A DNA stretch of 64,000 bases from Devosia salina (GTDB taxonomy: Bacteria > Pseudomonadota > Alphaproteobacteria > Rhizobiales > Devosiaceae): assembly GCF_019504385.1 (NCBI RefSeq), contig NZ_CP080590.1, forward strand, positions 3,142,001 to 3,206,000, read 5' to 3'. Below the pieces are notes generated by a model. That model was not told the origin of the DNA and did no database searches. It worked only from the letters and a program-made list of their open reading frames with translations. Position numbers and translations under genes: made by a program. Positions 1 to 8,627 of this stretch are shown here, one piece after another. The first letter of the stretch is position 1. Each line of letters starts with the position of its first letter.

Positions 1-930
1 CGCGCCAATATCCTCGGAAATCACATGGGCGTCGAACAGATCCCAGAGCTGGTGGCGCCCAAGCAGGTTGACGAAACTCTGCCGCGGACCATCGGCCACC
101 AGCACCAGGCAATAGCCGGCGGCCTTGAGCGCGCGCATCATTTCGCCAGCGCCGGGGATGAGGTCGCCCTGCAGCACCACTTCGGTACCAGGCGCCTTAA
201 CCTCGGTGCGTTCATCGACCAGCGTATCGCCGCAATCGAGAAACACCGCCCTGAGATGTCCATTCGCGCCCCGCAACCGGGCAAGCTCATGTTCGACCCG
301 CTCGGGAATGCTGGCCTCCAGCTCGGCCCAGGGCATCAATTGCACGGGCTCGGTCAGCGCCAGGTAGCGATGACTGGGCACGAAGGCATCGCGCCGCATC
401 TTGAGCCGGGCCAGGCGATGGTCGGCCCCGCTTGGTCGATAGTCGCCGCGCTGCGCAAAGGGATTGCCAAGATGCACGCCCTCGATGCCGGCTGCCGGGC
501 CACAGGCGATCGCCAGCTTCTGGCGGTCCCCCTCACCCATCAGCTCCGGAGTAGCCCAATGGGCATGCTTGCCGGCCTCGACATAGACCACCGGGCGGCC
601 ATCACGCAGTTCCGCCTGGCCGTTTCCGGCATCCATGACCCGTCGACCGCCATGCGCCGAGGCTTCGACGCGAACGACCCGGCCTTCTTCATCGGCATGG
701 ACCCAGACATGCTCGAGATCATAGAGATGGCCGATGTCCCAATCATAGTAGATCGCATATTCGACCGTCACCGCGGCGACCGGTTCGACCAAGAATTTCG
801 ACGAGGGCGACTGACCGGCGGTCCTGAACACCGTGTAGCCATAGGCGACAGGGCGATAGGGCTCGCTGGCATCCAGCATCAGCTGCGGCGCCAGCCGGGC
901 CGCCAGGTCATGCGCGCCGTCCAGCTTCAT
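1..930 (-). CDS. Vps62-like domain fused to HAD-family hydrolase (partial, 3' end outside window)
   Basis: The frame is open from ATG at 930 to the window edge (310 residues). It starts inside the stop of oppF (ATGA overlap), so it is the last visible gene of the Opp operon. The first ~215 residues resemble the Vps62/NPP1-like fold (YAIYYDWDIGHLYDLEHV, then ASAHGG and VVYVEAGKHAHW). From about residue 225 a HAD domain begins, with motif I FLDCGDTLVDE supplying the nucleophile Asp and the second Asp, followed by LVLVADG (motif II region). HAD enzymes are mostly phosphatases. Coupling to an importer suggests a cytoplasmic step on the imported solute, but the substrate is unknown. The domain pairing is unusual. 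The overlapping plus-strand ORF 25-1041 is a shadow. Confidence 0.75.
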   Translation of the reverse strand, partial: MKLDGAHDLAARLAPQLMLDASEPYRPVAYGYTVFRTAGQSPSSKFLVEPVAAVTVEYAIYYDWDIGHLYDLEHVWVHADEEGRVVRVEASAHGGRRVMDAGNGQAELRDGRPVVYVEAGKHAHWATPELMGEGDRQKLAIACGPAAGIEGVHLGNPFAQRGDYRPSGADHRLARLKMRRDAFVPSHRYLALTEPVQLMPWAELEASIPERVEHELARLRGANGHLRAVFLDCGDTLVDERTEVKAPGTEVVLQGDLIPGAGEMMRALKAAGYCLVLVADGPRQSFVNLLGRHQLWDLFDAHVISEDIGA

Positions 931-1976
931 GCCACCGCCCCGACCAGCGACAATTCTTCGGCGAAGTGGCAACGCACCTGCCGGCCGCCAGCCACCGTCC
1001 GCAGGGCCGGCACTTCAGTGGCGCATTTGGCCTGTGCATAGGGACAGCGCGGGTGGAAGCTGCAGCCTGCCGGCGGATTGGCGGCATTGGCGATTTCACC
1101 CTTGAGCGGCACGCGCTTGCGCGCCCGGTTGCCGCGCGGATCCGGCTGCGGCACCGCGGCCATCAGGGCCTCGGTATAAGGGTGCAGCGGCTTGGCAAAG
1201 AGCTGTTCGGTCGGCGCCACTTCCATCAGCCGGCCCAGATACATCACCCCGACGCGGTCCGAGATATGCTCGACCATGCCCAGGTCATGGGTGATGAAGA
1301 GATAGGTGAGGCCAAACCTCTCCTGCAGGTCCTGCAACAGGTTGATGTTCTGTGCCGCCACCGACACGTCGAGGGCTGACACGGCCTCGTCTGCGGCGAT
1401 GAAACTGGGATTGAGCGCCAATGCCCGGGCAATGCCGATACGCTGGCGCTGCCCACCGGAAAAGGCGTGCGGATAGCGACCGATGAACTCGGGCCGCAGG
1501 CCCACCACCTGCAGCAGTTCGGCGACGCGGTCGCGGATTTCCCCCTGCGAACCGACCCCGTGGATGACCATGGGTTCACCCACCAGCTCGAGCAACGTCA
1601 TGCGCGGGTTGAGCGAGGAATAGGGATCCTGGAAGATCATCTGCATTTCGCGCCGCATGGAGCGCATCTGCCGGTCGCTGAGCGCGGAGAGATCGACCAC
1701 CGATCCATCGGCCTGGCGGAACAGGATCTGCCCGTCGGTCAGCGAATAGGCGCGCAGCATCAGCCGCGCCACGGTGGACTTGCCCGAGCCGGACTCGCCG
1801 ACGAGACCGAAGGTCTCGCCCTTGCGGATATCGAGCGACACGTCATCGATCGCCTTGATGTCCCCGACCTTGCGCCGCAGCCAGCCGGCATGCACGGGAA
1901 AGTACTTCTTGAGGTTGCGCACCGAGATCAGCACGTCATCCGGCATGGTCTGGGTCATGGTGGTGGCCTCAGGCAT
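927..1976 (-). CDS. oppF: Oligopeptide/dipeptide ABC transporter ATP-binding protein (OppF/DppF type)
   Basis: One of the two ATPases that power the importer encoded upstream. Walker A is GESGSGKS, the signature is FSGGQRQRIGIA and Walker B is FIAADEAVSALD. The C-terminal oligopeptide-transporter extension has the usual cysteines (GCSFHPRCPYAQAKC). The open frame reaches 2243, but the extra part lies inside oppD and is not conserved. I chose ATG 1976 because AAGGAG sits 8 nt upstream; ATG 1958 is an alternative. It overlaps the oppD end by 8 bases and the next gene by 4, so the genes are translationally coupled. Confidence 0.92.
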   Translation of the reverse strand: MPEATTMTQTMPDDVLISVRNLKKYFPVHAGWLRRKVGDIKAIDDVSLDIRKGETFGLVGESGSGKSTVARLMLRAYSLTDGQILFRQADGSVVDLSALSDRQMRSMRREMQMIFQDPYSSLNPRMTLLELVGEPMVIHGVGSQGEIRDRVAELLQVVGLRPEFIGRYPHAFSGGQRQRIGIARALALNPSFIAADEAVSALDVSVAAQNINLLQDLQERFGLTYLFITHDLGMVEHISDRVGVMYLGRLMEVAPTEQLFAKPLHPYTEALMAAVPQPDPRGNRARKRVPLKGEIANAANPPAGCSFHPRCPYAQAKCATEVPALRTVAGGRQVRCHFAEELSLVGAVA

Positions 1977-3003
1977 GAGCCGGCTCCTTGGCAAACTGGT
2001 CCGCGATGTGGCAGCGCGACATCTGCCCGTTGAACCGCTTCTCGGGCGGCTCCTGAACATCGCAGAGCCCGGCGATGGCGTGGCTGCAGCGGGGATTGAA
2101 CTCACACCCCCGGGGGACGCTGAACGGATCGGGCACCATGCCGGGAATGGTTGGCAGGCGCCGCCCCTGGTCGACACCGAGCCGCGGAATCGAGCGCAGA
2201 AGCGCCTGCGTATAGGGGTGCTTGGGCGCGTAAAAAATATCATCGACGCTCGCCGTCTCGACGATATGGCCCAGATACATCACCGACACGCGGTCCGCGA
2301 TATCGGCCACCACGCCGAAATTGTGGGTGATGAAGATTATCGCCATGCCCAGTTCGGACTGCAATTGCTTGAGCAGTTCGAGGATCTGCGCCTCGGTGGT
2401 CACGTCCAGCGCCGTGGTCGGCTCGTCCGCGATCAACAGGCTCGGGTCGCAGGAAATGGCCAGCGCGATCATGGCGCGCTGCCGCATGCCGCCCGAAAGC
2501 TGATGCGGATAGGCATCGACCAGTTCGGCCGGGCGCGGCAGCTGCACCTTGCCCAGGAGCTCGATGGCGCGTTCGCGCGCTGCGGCCCGGCTCAAGCCCT
2601 TGTGCAATTGCACGGTGCGCATGATCTGGGTGCCGATGGTGTGCACCGGTGACAGCGCCGTCATCGGCTCCTGGAAGATCATGCCGATATGGTTGCCCCG
2701 GACCTCGCGGATGGCCCGGCTATTGCGCGAGAGGCTCGAAAGCTCGAACGCCTCGCCGCTACGGGGCCGGAACCGGATGCTGCCGCCAGCATCGATGGCG
2801 CGCTTGGGCAGCAGCCGCATGATCGCGCGGGCGGTGATCGACTTGCCCGATCCGCTCTCGCCCACAATGCCGAGCACTTCGCCCTTATTGACATGGTAGG
2901 ACACGCCGTTGACGGCCTTCACCAGGCCTTCACGCATGGGGAAGTGCACCTGCACATTGTCCAGTTCGAGCAGGCGCTCGGGGGGCATGGGGGAATGGTT
3001 CAT
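1969..3003 (-). CDS. oppD: Oligopeptide/dipeptide ABC transporter ATP-binding protein (OppD/DppD type)
   Basis: Second ATPase subunit of the importer. It has Walker A GESGSGKS, signature LSGGMRQRAMIA, Walker B LLIADEPTTALD, the H-loop ITHNFG and the C-terminal extension with GCEFNPRCSHAIAGLC typical of the family. The frame is open to 3066, inside oppC. ATG 3003 lies 4 bases after the oppC stop and gives the usual N-terminus; ATG 3018 is also possible, and neither has a strong ribosome site. Length (344 aa) fits the family. Confidence 0.92.
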   Translation of the reverse strand: MNHSPMPPERLLELDNVQVHFPMREGLVKAVNGVSYHVNKGEVLGIVGESGSGKSITARAIMRLLPKRAIDAGGSIRFRPRSGEAFELSSLSRNSRAIREVRGNHIGMIFQEPMTALSPVHTIGTQIMRTVQLHKGLSRAAARERAIELLGKVQLPRPAELVDAYPHQLSGGMRQRAMIALAISCDPSLLIADEPTTALDVTTEAQILELLKQLQSELGMAIIFITHNFGVVADIADRVSVMYLGHIVETASVDDIFYAPKHPYTQALLRSIPRLGVDQGRRLPTIPGMVPDPFSVPRGCEFNPRCSHAIAGLCDVQEPPEKRFNGQMSRCHIADQFAKEPAHA

Positions 3004-3007
3004 ACTA

Positions 3008-4147
3008 CTATTGCCCATAAGGGTCGGCGGCGTCGCGGAGACCATCGCCGAGGAAATTGAAGGCAAGCACGGTGAGCACCACCGCGATCCCGGGCGACAG
3101 AAGCCAGGGCGCCAGCGAAATCGAGCGCAGGTTCTGCGCGTCCTGCAGCAGCACGCCCCAGCTGACCACCGGCGGGCGCAGACCCAGGCCCAGGAAGCTC
3201 AGTGCCGTCTCGCCCAGGATCATGTCCGGCACTGCCAGCGTCAGCGCGGCAATGATGTAGGAGGTCATCGAGGGCAGCATGTGCTTGGTGATGATGCGAT
3301 ATTCGGAGGCCCCGGCCAGCCGGGCCGCCATCACATAATCCTCGTTGCGGATGGCGAAGAACTGCCCGCGCACCACACGCGCCAGATGCGTCCAGCCGAT
3401 CAACGCCAGGATGAGGGTGATCAGCACATAGACAAACAGCGGGTCCCAGGCCACCGGCAGGGCAGCCGCCAACCCCATCCAAAGGGGGATGGTCGGAATG
3501 GAGCGGATGAACTCCATCAGCCGCTGGATGGAACTGTCGATCCAGCCGCCGAAATAGCCCGAAATCGACCCCAGCGTGAGCCCGAGGATGAAGGCAAAGG
3601 CAACCCCGACAAGACCAGCCGAAAGGCTGACGCGCGCGCCATGGATGAGCCGCGAGAACACGTCGCGTCCGAGATCGTCCGTGCCCAGAAGGTTGATCTG
3701 GTCGCGCCGATCGTTGACGCCGAACAGGTGGAAATTGGTCTTGAACAGGCCAAAGAAGCTGTATTCGTCGCCCTGCGCGAACAGCTGGATCGGCAGCACT
3801 TTATCGGTGTCCTCGGCAAAGATCACCCGAGCTGTCTCCGGATCGCGCTCGCGCGCCAGCCCATAGACGAAGGGTCCGACGAATTGCCCCTCGTGGAACA
3901 GATGGATGGGCGTGGGCGGCGCCAGCGTGCGCAGGCGCTGCACCTCGAACGGATCATAGGGGCCGACCATGTCGGCAAAGACTGCCGCCAGGATCAGGAT
4001 GCTCAGGAACCACATCGAGATCATGGCCAGCGTGTGCCGCGAGAACCGGCGCCAGATCAGCTGCCAGGGTTTGGCGGTAAACAGCTCTTCCTTGCGGTCG
4101 CGCACGGTCTCGGGCGCGTTGTCGATTGTCTGCTCGGTCATGGCCAT
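3008..4147 (-). CDS. oppC: ABC transporter permease (OppC/DppC type)
   Basis: Inner-membrane permease of 379 residues. It has an N-terminal membrane segment after the WRRFSRHTLAM stretch, a periplasmic region that is longer than usual (about residues 70-165), then the transmembrane core with the EAA-type loop (EDYVMAARLAGASEYRII) that contacts the ATPases. It ends with FNFLGDGLRDAADP, the standard OppC/DppC tail. It lies 4 bases downstream of oppB and 4 bases upstream of oppD. Partner of OppB in forming the channel. Confidence 0.92.
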   Translation of the reverse strand: MAMTEQTIDNAPETVRDRKEELFTAKPWQLIWRRFSRHTLAMISMWFLSILILAAVFADMVGPYDPFEVQRLRTLAPPTPIHLFHEGQFVGPFVYGLARERDPETARVIFAEDTDKVLPIQLFAQGDEYSFFGLFKTNFHLFGVNDRRDQINLLGTDDLGRDVFSRLIHGARVSLSAGLVGVAFAFILGLTLGSISGYFGGWIDSSIQRLMEFIRSIPTIPLWMGLAAALPVAWDPLFVYVLITLILALIGWTHLARVVRGQFFAIRNEDYVMAARLAGASEYRIITKHMLPSMTSYIIAALTLAVPDMILGETALSFLGLGLRPPVVSWGVLLQDAQNLRSISLAPWLLSPGIAVVLTVLAFNFLGDGLRDAADPYGQ

Positions 4148-4151
4148 TGCC

Positions 4152-5138
4152 TCACGCGTAGCGGATGCGCGGGTCGAACCACGCCAGGAGAATGTCGGAG
4201 ATCAGCGTGCCGATCACGGTGAAGACGCTGAGCACCAGGATGAAGCTGCCCGCCAGATACATGTCCTGCATCTTGAGCGCCTGCAGCAGCAGCGGGCCGG
4301 TGGTCGGCAGGTTCAGCACCACGGCGGTGATGATGTCGCCGGAGAACAGCGCCGGCAGCGCCCAGCCCACGGTCGAGATGAACGGATTGAGCGCCACGCG
4401 CACCGGATAGCCCCAGACCACGCGGGCCTCGCTCAGGCCTTGGGCATAGGCCGTTTCCACATAGGGCTTGCCCAACTCGTCGAGCATATTGGCGCGCATC
4501 ACGCGGATCAGCCCGGCCGCGCCGCCCGTGGCCAGCACGACCAGCGGGATCCACAGGTGCTGGAGCAGGTCGATCACCTTGCCCAGGCTCCAGGGCGCGC
4601 TCTGGTATTGTGCAGAGAACAGGCCACCGACATCGAGGTTGAGATAAACGAAGCTGACCCAGAGCAGGATGAGCGCCAGGAGGAAATCCGGAATGCCCTT
4701 GCCCAGGAATCCGAAGACCGTGAACACATAGTCGAGCACCGAATATTGCCGCGTCGCCGAATAGACGCCGACCGGGATGGCGATGATCCAAGTGAACACA
4801 AGGCTGAGGGTGGAAATGGCCAGCGTAATGGCGAGGCGGTCCCAGATCAGGCTGGAAACCGGCGCATTCCACTGCAGCGAATAGCCAAAATCGCCATGGA
4901 AGATGATGTCGGTGATCCAGCGCCAATATTGGACCAGGATCGGGTCGTTGAGCCCATATTGGGCCCGCATGGCGGCCTCTTGCGCCTCGGTAATGTATTC
5001 GCCCTGGTGGCGCAGTTCGGCGGCATAGGCGGTGATGTAGTCGCCCGGCGGCAACTGGATGATCACAAAGGCAATGAATGAAATGAAGGCGAGCGTCGGG
5101 ATCGCCAGAAATGCGCGCCGGAGAATGAAGGCGATCAT
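4152..5138 (-). CDS. oppB: ABC transporter permease (OppB/DppB type)
   Basis: Inner-membrane permease of 328 residues. The N-terminus MIAFILRRAFLAIPTLAFISF and the following QLPPGDY segment are characteristic of OppB/DppB. The EAA-type loop is seen in KPYVETAYAQGLSEARVVWGYPVR, and the C-terminus is the usual DILLAWFDPRIRYA. A strong ribosome site (GGGGAGGAA) precedes ATG 5138 and sits next to the hairpin at 5155-5183. Second gene of the operon after the binding protein. Confidence 0.93.
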   Translation of the reverse strand: MIAFILRRAFLAIPTLAFISFIAFVIIQLPPGDYITAYAAELRHQGEYITEAQEAAMRAQYGLNDPILVQYWRWITDIIFHGDFGYSLQWNAPVSSLIWDRLAITLAISTLSLVFTWIIAIPVGVYSATRQYSVLDYVFTVFGFLGKGIPDFLLALILLWVSFVYLNLDVGGLFSAQYQSAPWSLGKVIDLLQHLWIPLVVLATGGAAGLIRVMRANMLDELGKPYVETAYAQGLSEARVVWGYPVRVALNPFISTVGWALPALFSGDIITAVVLNLPTTGPLLLQALKMQDMYLAGSFILVLSVFTVIGTLISDILLAWFDPRIRYA

Positions 5139-5154
5139 GCTGCTGTTCCTCCCC

Positions 5155-5183
5155 GAGCCGCCCGATATTGCGGGGGGCGGCTC
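5155..5183 (-). promoter_or_regulatory. Intercistronic hairpin next to the oppB ribosome site
   Basis: Inverted repeat GAGCCGCCC / GGGCGGCTC (9 bp, loop 11) in the 98-base gap between the binding-protein gene and oppB, ending just before the GGGGAGGAA ribosome site of oppB. It may stabilise upstream mRNA or lower oppB translation. Confidence 0.5.
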
Positions 5184-5197
5184 AAGTCATGAAGGGC

Positions 5198-5226
5198 GGC
5201 CCGGGACCGTCAGTCGGTCCCGGGCC
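5198..5226 (-). terminator. Strong intercistronic hairpin after the binding-protein gene
   Basis: Perfect 12-bp inverted repeat GGCCCGGGACCG / CGGTCCCGGGCC with a 5-base loop, beginning about 10 bases past the stop of the binding-protein gene. There is no U-run, so it is more likely a partial terminator or 3'-end stabiliser. Such hairpins let binding protein be made in excess over the membrane subunits. Confidence 0.6.
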
Positions 5227-5236
5227 GGTTGCTTGC

Positions 5237-7144
5237 TTAGTCCTGGTCGAACCAGAACTGCTGGGTGCGGGCAATGCCCACGCCGCGGAAGATGTCGTCC
5301 TGCACCAGGTCGGGCTGCACGTTCTGCATCTTGTCCGACACGATGTTGACCACTGCACCGCCACCATAGACGCCGATGACATAGCCGGCATCGACGAAGT
5401 CGGCGATCATCTCGTTCACGGCCGCGTCGGCCTCTTCCAGGGTCAGGGCCTGCGAGGCCTCGTCCCAGGCAGCGAACATGTCGCGCACGGCACTGCCTTC
5501 AGGAGGCTCGATGCCGCTTTCGCCATCGGTCTGGTACCACTTGAAGTATTCGGTACCAAAGGACTGGCTGCCCAGCATCAGGCGCGGGTCGGCCGGCACA
5601 TAGGTCAGACGGTCGAACGGCATCCACTGCAGCTGGAAGTCGTTATTGTCGCGGTTGTTGTCCCACTGGGTGCGGTCGATGACGCGCGGCAGCAGCTCGA
5701 TGCCGACATCGGCGAACATGTCCGCCATCACTTCGAGCGTCTTGGCATGGGCCGCGTCATTGGCCTCGATGGTCAGGCTGAGGCGCTGCCCATCTTCACG
5801 CAGGCGGAAACCAGCGCCGTCGCGCTCGGTCAGACCGGCCGCATCGAGCAGGGTGTCGGCCTGGTCGGGATCATATTCGGTCCAGTGCGACGACAGCTCT
5901 TCCCTGTAATAGGGCGAACCGTTCACCGGCGCGGTCTGGATGGGGAAGGCCAGTCCCGACTGCGTCAGCTCGATGATCGCCTCGCGGTCGACAGCGACCG
6001 ACAGGGCATGGCGGAAGTCGGGGTTCTGGAACAGGGCCTGCAGCACCGGATCCTTCACCGTCTGGTTTGGAATGATCGACCAGACATTGGAGTCTCGGCC
6101 GGTCACCACGTGATAGCCGCCGCGCGCCTCGTTCTCCTTGTAGAAGGTGTAGTTGTCCAGGCCCATATAGCGGGCCTGCATGTCGATCTGGCCCTGCGCA
6201 ACCATCAGGTTGAGCGTTTCCGGATCCTGGAACAGGCGGTGTTCGATGCGGTCGATATAGGGCAGCTGGTTCCCTTCCTGATCGACGGCGTAATAGTAGG
6301 GATTGCGAACCATGGTGACGGTTTCGGCCGGCGCCGGGGTTTCGATCTTCCAGGCGGTGATCACCGGCAGGTCCGGATTGGCCCACCAGGCCGTCGCAGC
6401 GCCCTTGGACCCCCACAGATCGGTCCACTTGGCGACGTTGAACTTGGCGGCGGCGGCAGCCAGCTCTTCTTCGCTGGCATACTTGTTGTTGAACTGGCTC
6501 AGATAGTGCTTCGGGAACAGGAAGCTGGGCCGGTCCAGGCTCGGCTCGCCAGTCGAGTCCTTGGCCAGGATCTGCAGGAAATACACGTAAGGCTGGGCGA
6601 ACTTGATGGTGAAGGTGCGCTCGTCCTTGACCTCGAGCTGCAGCGGGACGCCGCCCGGCGCAAAGGTCGGATCGATATTGGGCACGATATCGGTGTTCAG
6701 GAACACGTCATTGTACCAGAATTCGACGTCCTCGGTGGTGACCGGCTCGCCATCCGACCACTTCAGCCCTTCGAGCAGGGTGAAGGTGAATTCGGTGGAA
6801 CTGTCGTTGACCGAATAGCTCTCGATATAGCCGGGCTTCAATACGGCCTCACCGGAGGCATCGGCGGTCCACTTGAGCACGCGCTCTTCCATGAGCTTGG
6901 TGGGACCCCAGCGATCGCCGGGACCGCTATAGGCACGGTGCCAGGTGCCGCCATACTCGCCCACTGTCAGGGCGTCGACAACGGTGGGGTTCACCGGCAG
7001 GCGCTCATCGACCGGAGGGAGCTGCCCGGCGCCCACCATTTCGTCCAGCATCGGCGCTTCCTGGAAGGCCCAGGCAACCGCGGTCATTGCCGTCGTCGAC
7101 AGCGCCGCAATCGCGACCGTCGCGATCCATTTCTTGGCATTCAT
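5237..7144 (-). CDS. ABC transporter substrate-binding protein, family 5 (oligopeptide/sugar type)
   Basis: Secreted solute-binding protein of 635 residues. ATG 7144 follows AGGAAG at 7 nt and opens a signal peptide (MNAKKWIATVAIAALSTTAM, cleavage near AWA-FQE). The mature part has the family-5 pattern: YGGTWHRAYSG, FTLLEGLKWSDGEPVTTEDVEFWYNDV, FRHALSVAVDREAII. The open frame goes back to 7408 but that part is untypical. It is the first gene of the Opp operon. The divergent ROK regulator suggests that the ligand may be a sugar or glycoside rather than a peptide; this is inference, since family-5 proteins bind many ligands. Confidence 0.92.
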   Translation of the reverse strand: MNAKKWIATVAIAALSTTAMTAVAWAFQEAPMLDEMVGAGQLPPVDERLPVNPTVVDALTVGEYGGTWHRAYSGPGDRWGPTKLMEERVLKWTADASGEAVLKPGYIESYSVNDSSTEFTFTLLEGLKWSDGEPVTTEDVEFWYNDVFLNTDIVPNIDPTFAPGGVPLQLEVKDERTFTIKFAQPYVYFLQILAKDSTGEPSLDRPSFLFPKHYLSQFNNKYASEEELAAAAAKFNVAKWTDLWGSKGAATAWWANPDLPVITAWKIETPAPAETVTMVRNPYYYAVDQEGNQLPYIDRIEHRLFQDPETLNLMVAQGQIDMQARYMGLDNYTFYKENEARGGYHVVTGRDSNVWSIIPNQTVKDPVLQALFQNPDFRHALSVAVDREAIIELTQSGLAFPIQTAPVNGSPYYREELSSHWTEYDPDQADTLLDAAGLTERDGAGFRLREDGQRLSLTIEANDAAHAKTLEVMADMFADVGIELLPRVIDRTQWDNNRDNNDFQLQWMPFDRLTYVPADPRLMLGSQSFGTEYFKWYQTDGESGIEPPEGSAVRDMFAAWDEASQALTLEEADAAVNEMIADFVDAGYVIGVYGGGAVVNIVSDKMQNVQPDLVQDDIFRGVGIARTQQFWFDQD

Positions 7145-7231
7145 AGACGTCTTCCTCATTTTGCGCGCCGCAATGCACCGTCTGGTGACAAAGCGAGCGC
7201 GTGATCTCCATTGGAAGTGACTGACATTTCC

Positions 7232-7247
7232 TGCAAAAATTTTTGCA
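7232..7247. promoter_or_regulatory. Perfect 16-bp palindrome, candidate operator of the Opp/ROK divergent promoter
   Basis: TGCAAAAATTTTTGCA is fully self-complementary and sits 88 bases upstream of the binding-protein start, in the gap between that gene and the divergent ROK regulator. ROK regulators bind AT-rich inverted repeats, so this is the best candidate site. The link is inferred from position only. Confidence 0.5.
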
Positions 7248-7346
7248 TGAAGCTCCTCCCTTCCCTCTCCTGCTCCAGCGCTGTCGCTTGCAATGCACCT
7301 TGCATATTGCGCGATCTTTGCTGTTACATGCAGCATCCTTGCGGCA

Positions 7347-7371
7347 GTTTCACACTTTCGCAATATGAAAC
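7347..7371. promoter_or_regulatory. Inverted repeat upstream of the ROK gene
   Basis: GTTTCA and TGAAAC are separated by 13 bases, 32 bases before the ROK start. A second pair, ACTTTCG (7354-7360) and CGAAAGT (7387-7393), interlocks with it, so two alternative stems are possible. Candidate autoregulatory site or leader structure. Confidence 0.4.
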
Positions 7372-7402
7372 AATTTTCACGACCCTCGAAAGTGATCTCA
7401 AA

Positions 7403-8626
7403 ATGCATTCAGACGATCCATCTTCCATGCAAGATCGGCATGAGATTCAACGAGCTACGCCTCCCGGGACCGCCACAACGCGCCCTGCCGGCGCTGCTGA
7501 AAAAAATTCCCCAGATAGTTACTTGCGTCGGCTGGTGGACCTGCTGATGGCATCGCCTTCGCTGCAACGCCCCGCGCTTTCGCGCCGCATCGGGTTGCCG
7601 CGCCATTCGGTGTCGGACCTTCTTGGCACGCTTGAGAGTCGCGGCTTCGTCCATGTAGCGGGCACACATGACGGTTTGCCCGGGCGATCGCAATTATCAT
7701 ATGCGCTGCGGGCCAATGCAGCCCTGGCCATGGGGTTTGACGTCGGCGGAACCAAGATTTCCGGCGCGGTTTGCGACATGCGCGGCACGCTGCTGGCCGA
7801 GTACACCGAGCCCAGCACCAGGCGTGGAGCGGACGCCCTGGTCACCCAGATCGCCGCCATTGCCGACCGCCTGTGCAGCCATGCGGGCCTGCCGCGCTAC
7901 CACGTCCGCAACACTACGATCGGCGTACCCGCCGCCGTCGATCCGCGCACCGGGCGCCTGAGCCTGGCAGGCAACATGCCCGGGATCGAAGGGGTCGCCC
8001 TGCTCGAACCGTTGACCTCGGCGCTTGGCGGGCATGTGCACCTCGACAACGACGTCAACCTCGCGCTTGTCGCCGAGGTACGGAGCCAGCCCGACGCGTC
8101 GGCCAACATGGCTTTCGTCGCCCTGGGAACCGGCATCGGCAGCGCCCTCATGGTCAATGGACACCTGCTCCGGGGTGCCCATGGCGGTGCGGGGGAGATC
8201 GGCTATCTGCCGCTCTGGCAGCTGGACTTTTCCGGCACGCCGGCCCTCGAAAACCAGGTCGGGGAAGCTGGCATCCGGCGCCTTTACGTGGCGGCCGGGG
8301 GGCCCACCGAGCACAGTGTCGAGCAGATATTCCGCGCCGCTGCAAATGGCGATCACGCTGGGTTGCAGGCCCTTGACCAGGCCGCCCAGTTCGTCGCCCG
8401 CGGGGTGGTGAGCATTCTGGCACTGGTCGACGCCGAAACGGTGGTCTTCGGTGGCAGTGTCGGTGCCCGTGAGGAGTTTATCGACCGGGTGCGCCCGCTG
8501 GTCTCGGCGGCCTGGCCCCGCCCGGTCGTCATCCGTCGAAGCGAAACAGGCAGTCGTGCCGGCCTGCTGGGCAGTGTCGAAATGGCCCGCCAGCAGCTTC
8601 TTTCCGACCTGTTCGGCCCCGCATAG
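7403..8626 (+). CDS. ROK-family transcriptional regulator
   Basis: Sugar-responsive regulator of 407 residues. A winged-helix DNA-binding part lies near residues 38-85 (LVDLLMASPSLQRPALSRRIGLPRHSVSDLLGTLESRGFV). It is followed by a ROK sugar-kinase-like domain with FDVGGTKISGAVCD, LDNDVNLA, ALGTGIGSALMVNG and GAHGGAGEIGYLP. The CxCGxxGC zinc motif of many ROK proteins is not evident. ATG 7403 was chosen because the longer frame (to 7211) runs through the promoter palindromes; ATG 7427 is an alternative. Divergent from the Opp operon, which it probably controls. Confidence 0.85.
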   Translation: MHSDDPSSMQDRHEIQRATPPGTATTRPAGAAEKNSPDSYLRRLVDLLMASPSLQRPALSRRIGLPRHSVSDLLGTLESRGFVHVAGTHDGLPGRSQLSYALRANAALAMGFDVGGTKISGAVCDMRGTLLAEYTEPSTRRGADALVTQIAAIADRLCSHAGLPRYHVRNTTIGVPAAVDPRTGRLSLAGNMPGIEGVALLEPLTSALGGHVHLDNDVNLALVAEVRSQPDASANMAFVALGTGIGSALMVNGHLLRGAHGGAGEIGYLPLWQLDFSGTPALENQVGEAGIRRLYVAAGGPTEHSVEQIFRAAANGDHAGLQALDQAAQFVARGVVSILALVDAETVVFGGSVGAREEFIDRVRPLVSAAWPRPVVIRRSETGSRAGLLGSVEMARQQLLSDLFGPA

Positions 8627-8627
8627 G

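Noticed and set aside
25..1041. 338-codon plus-strand ORF
   Set aside because: It is antisense to the Vps62/HAD gene and oppF, shows no domain, and the minus-strand frame has clear HAD and ATGA-coupled context.
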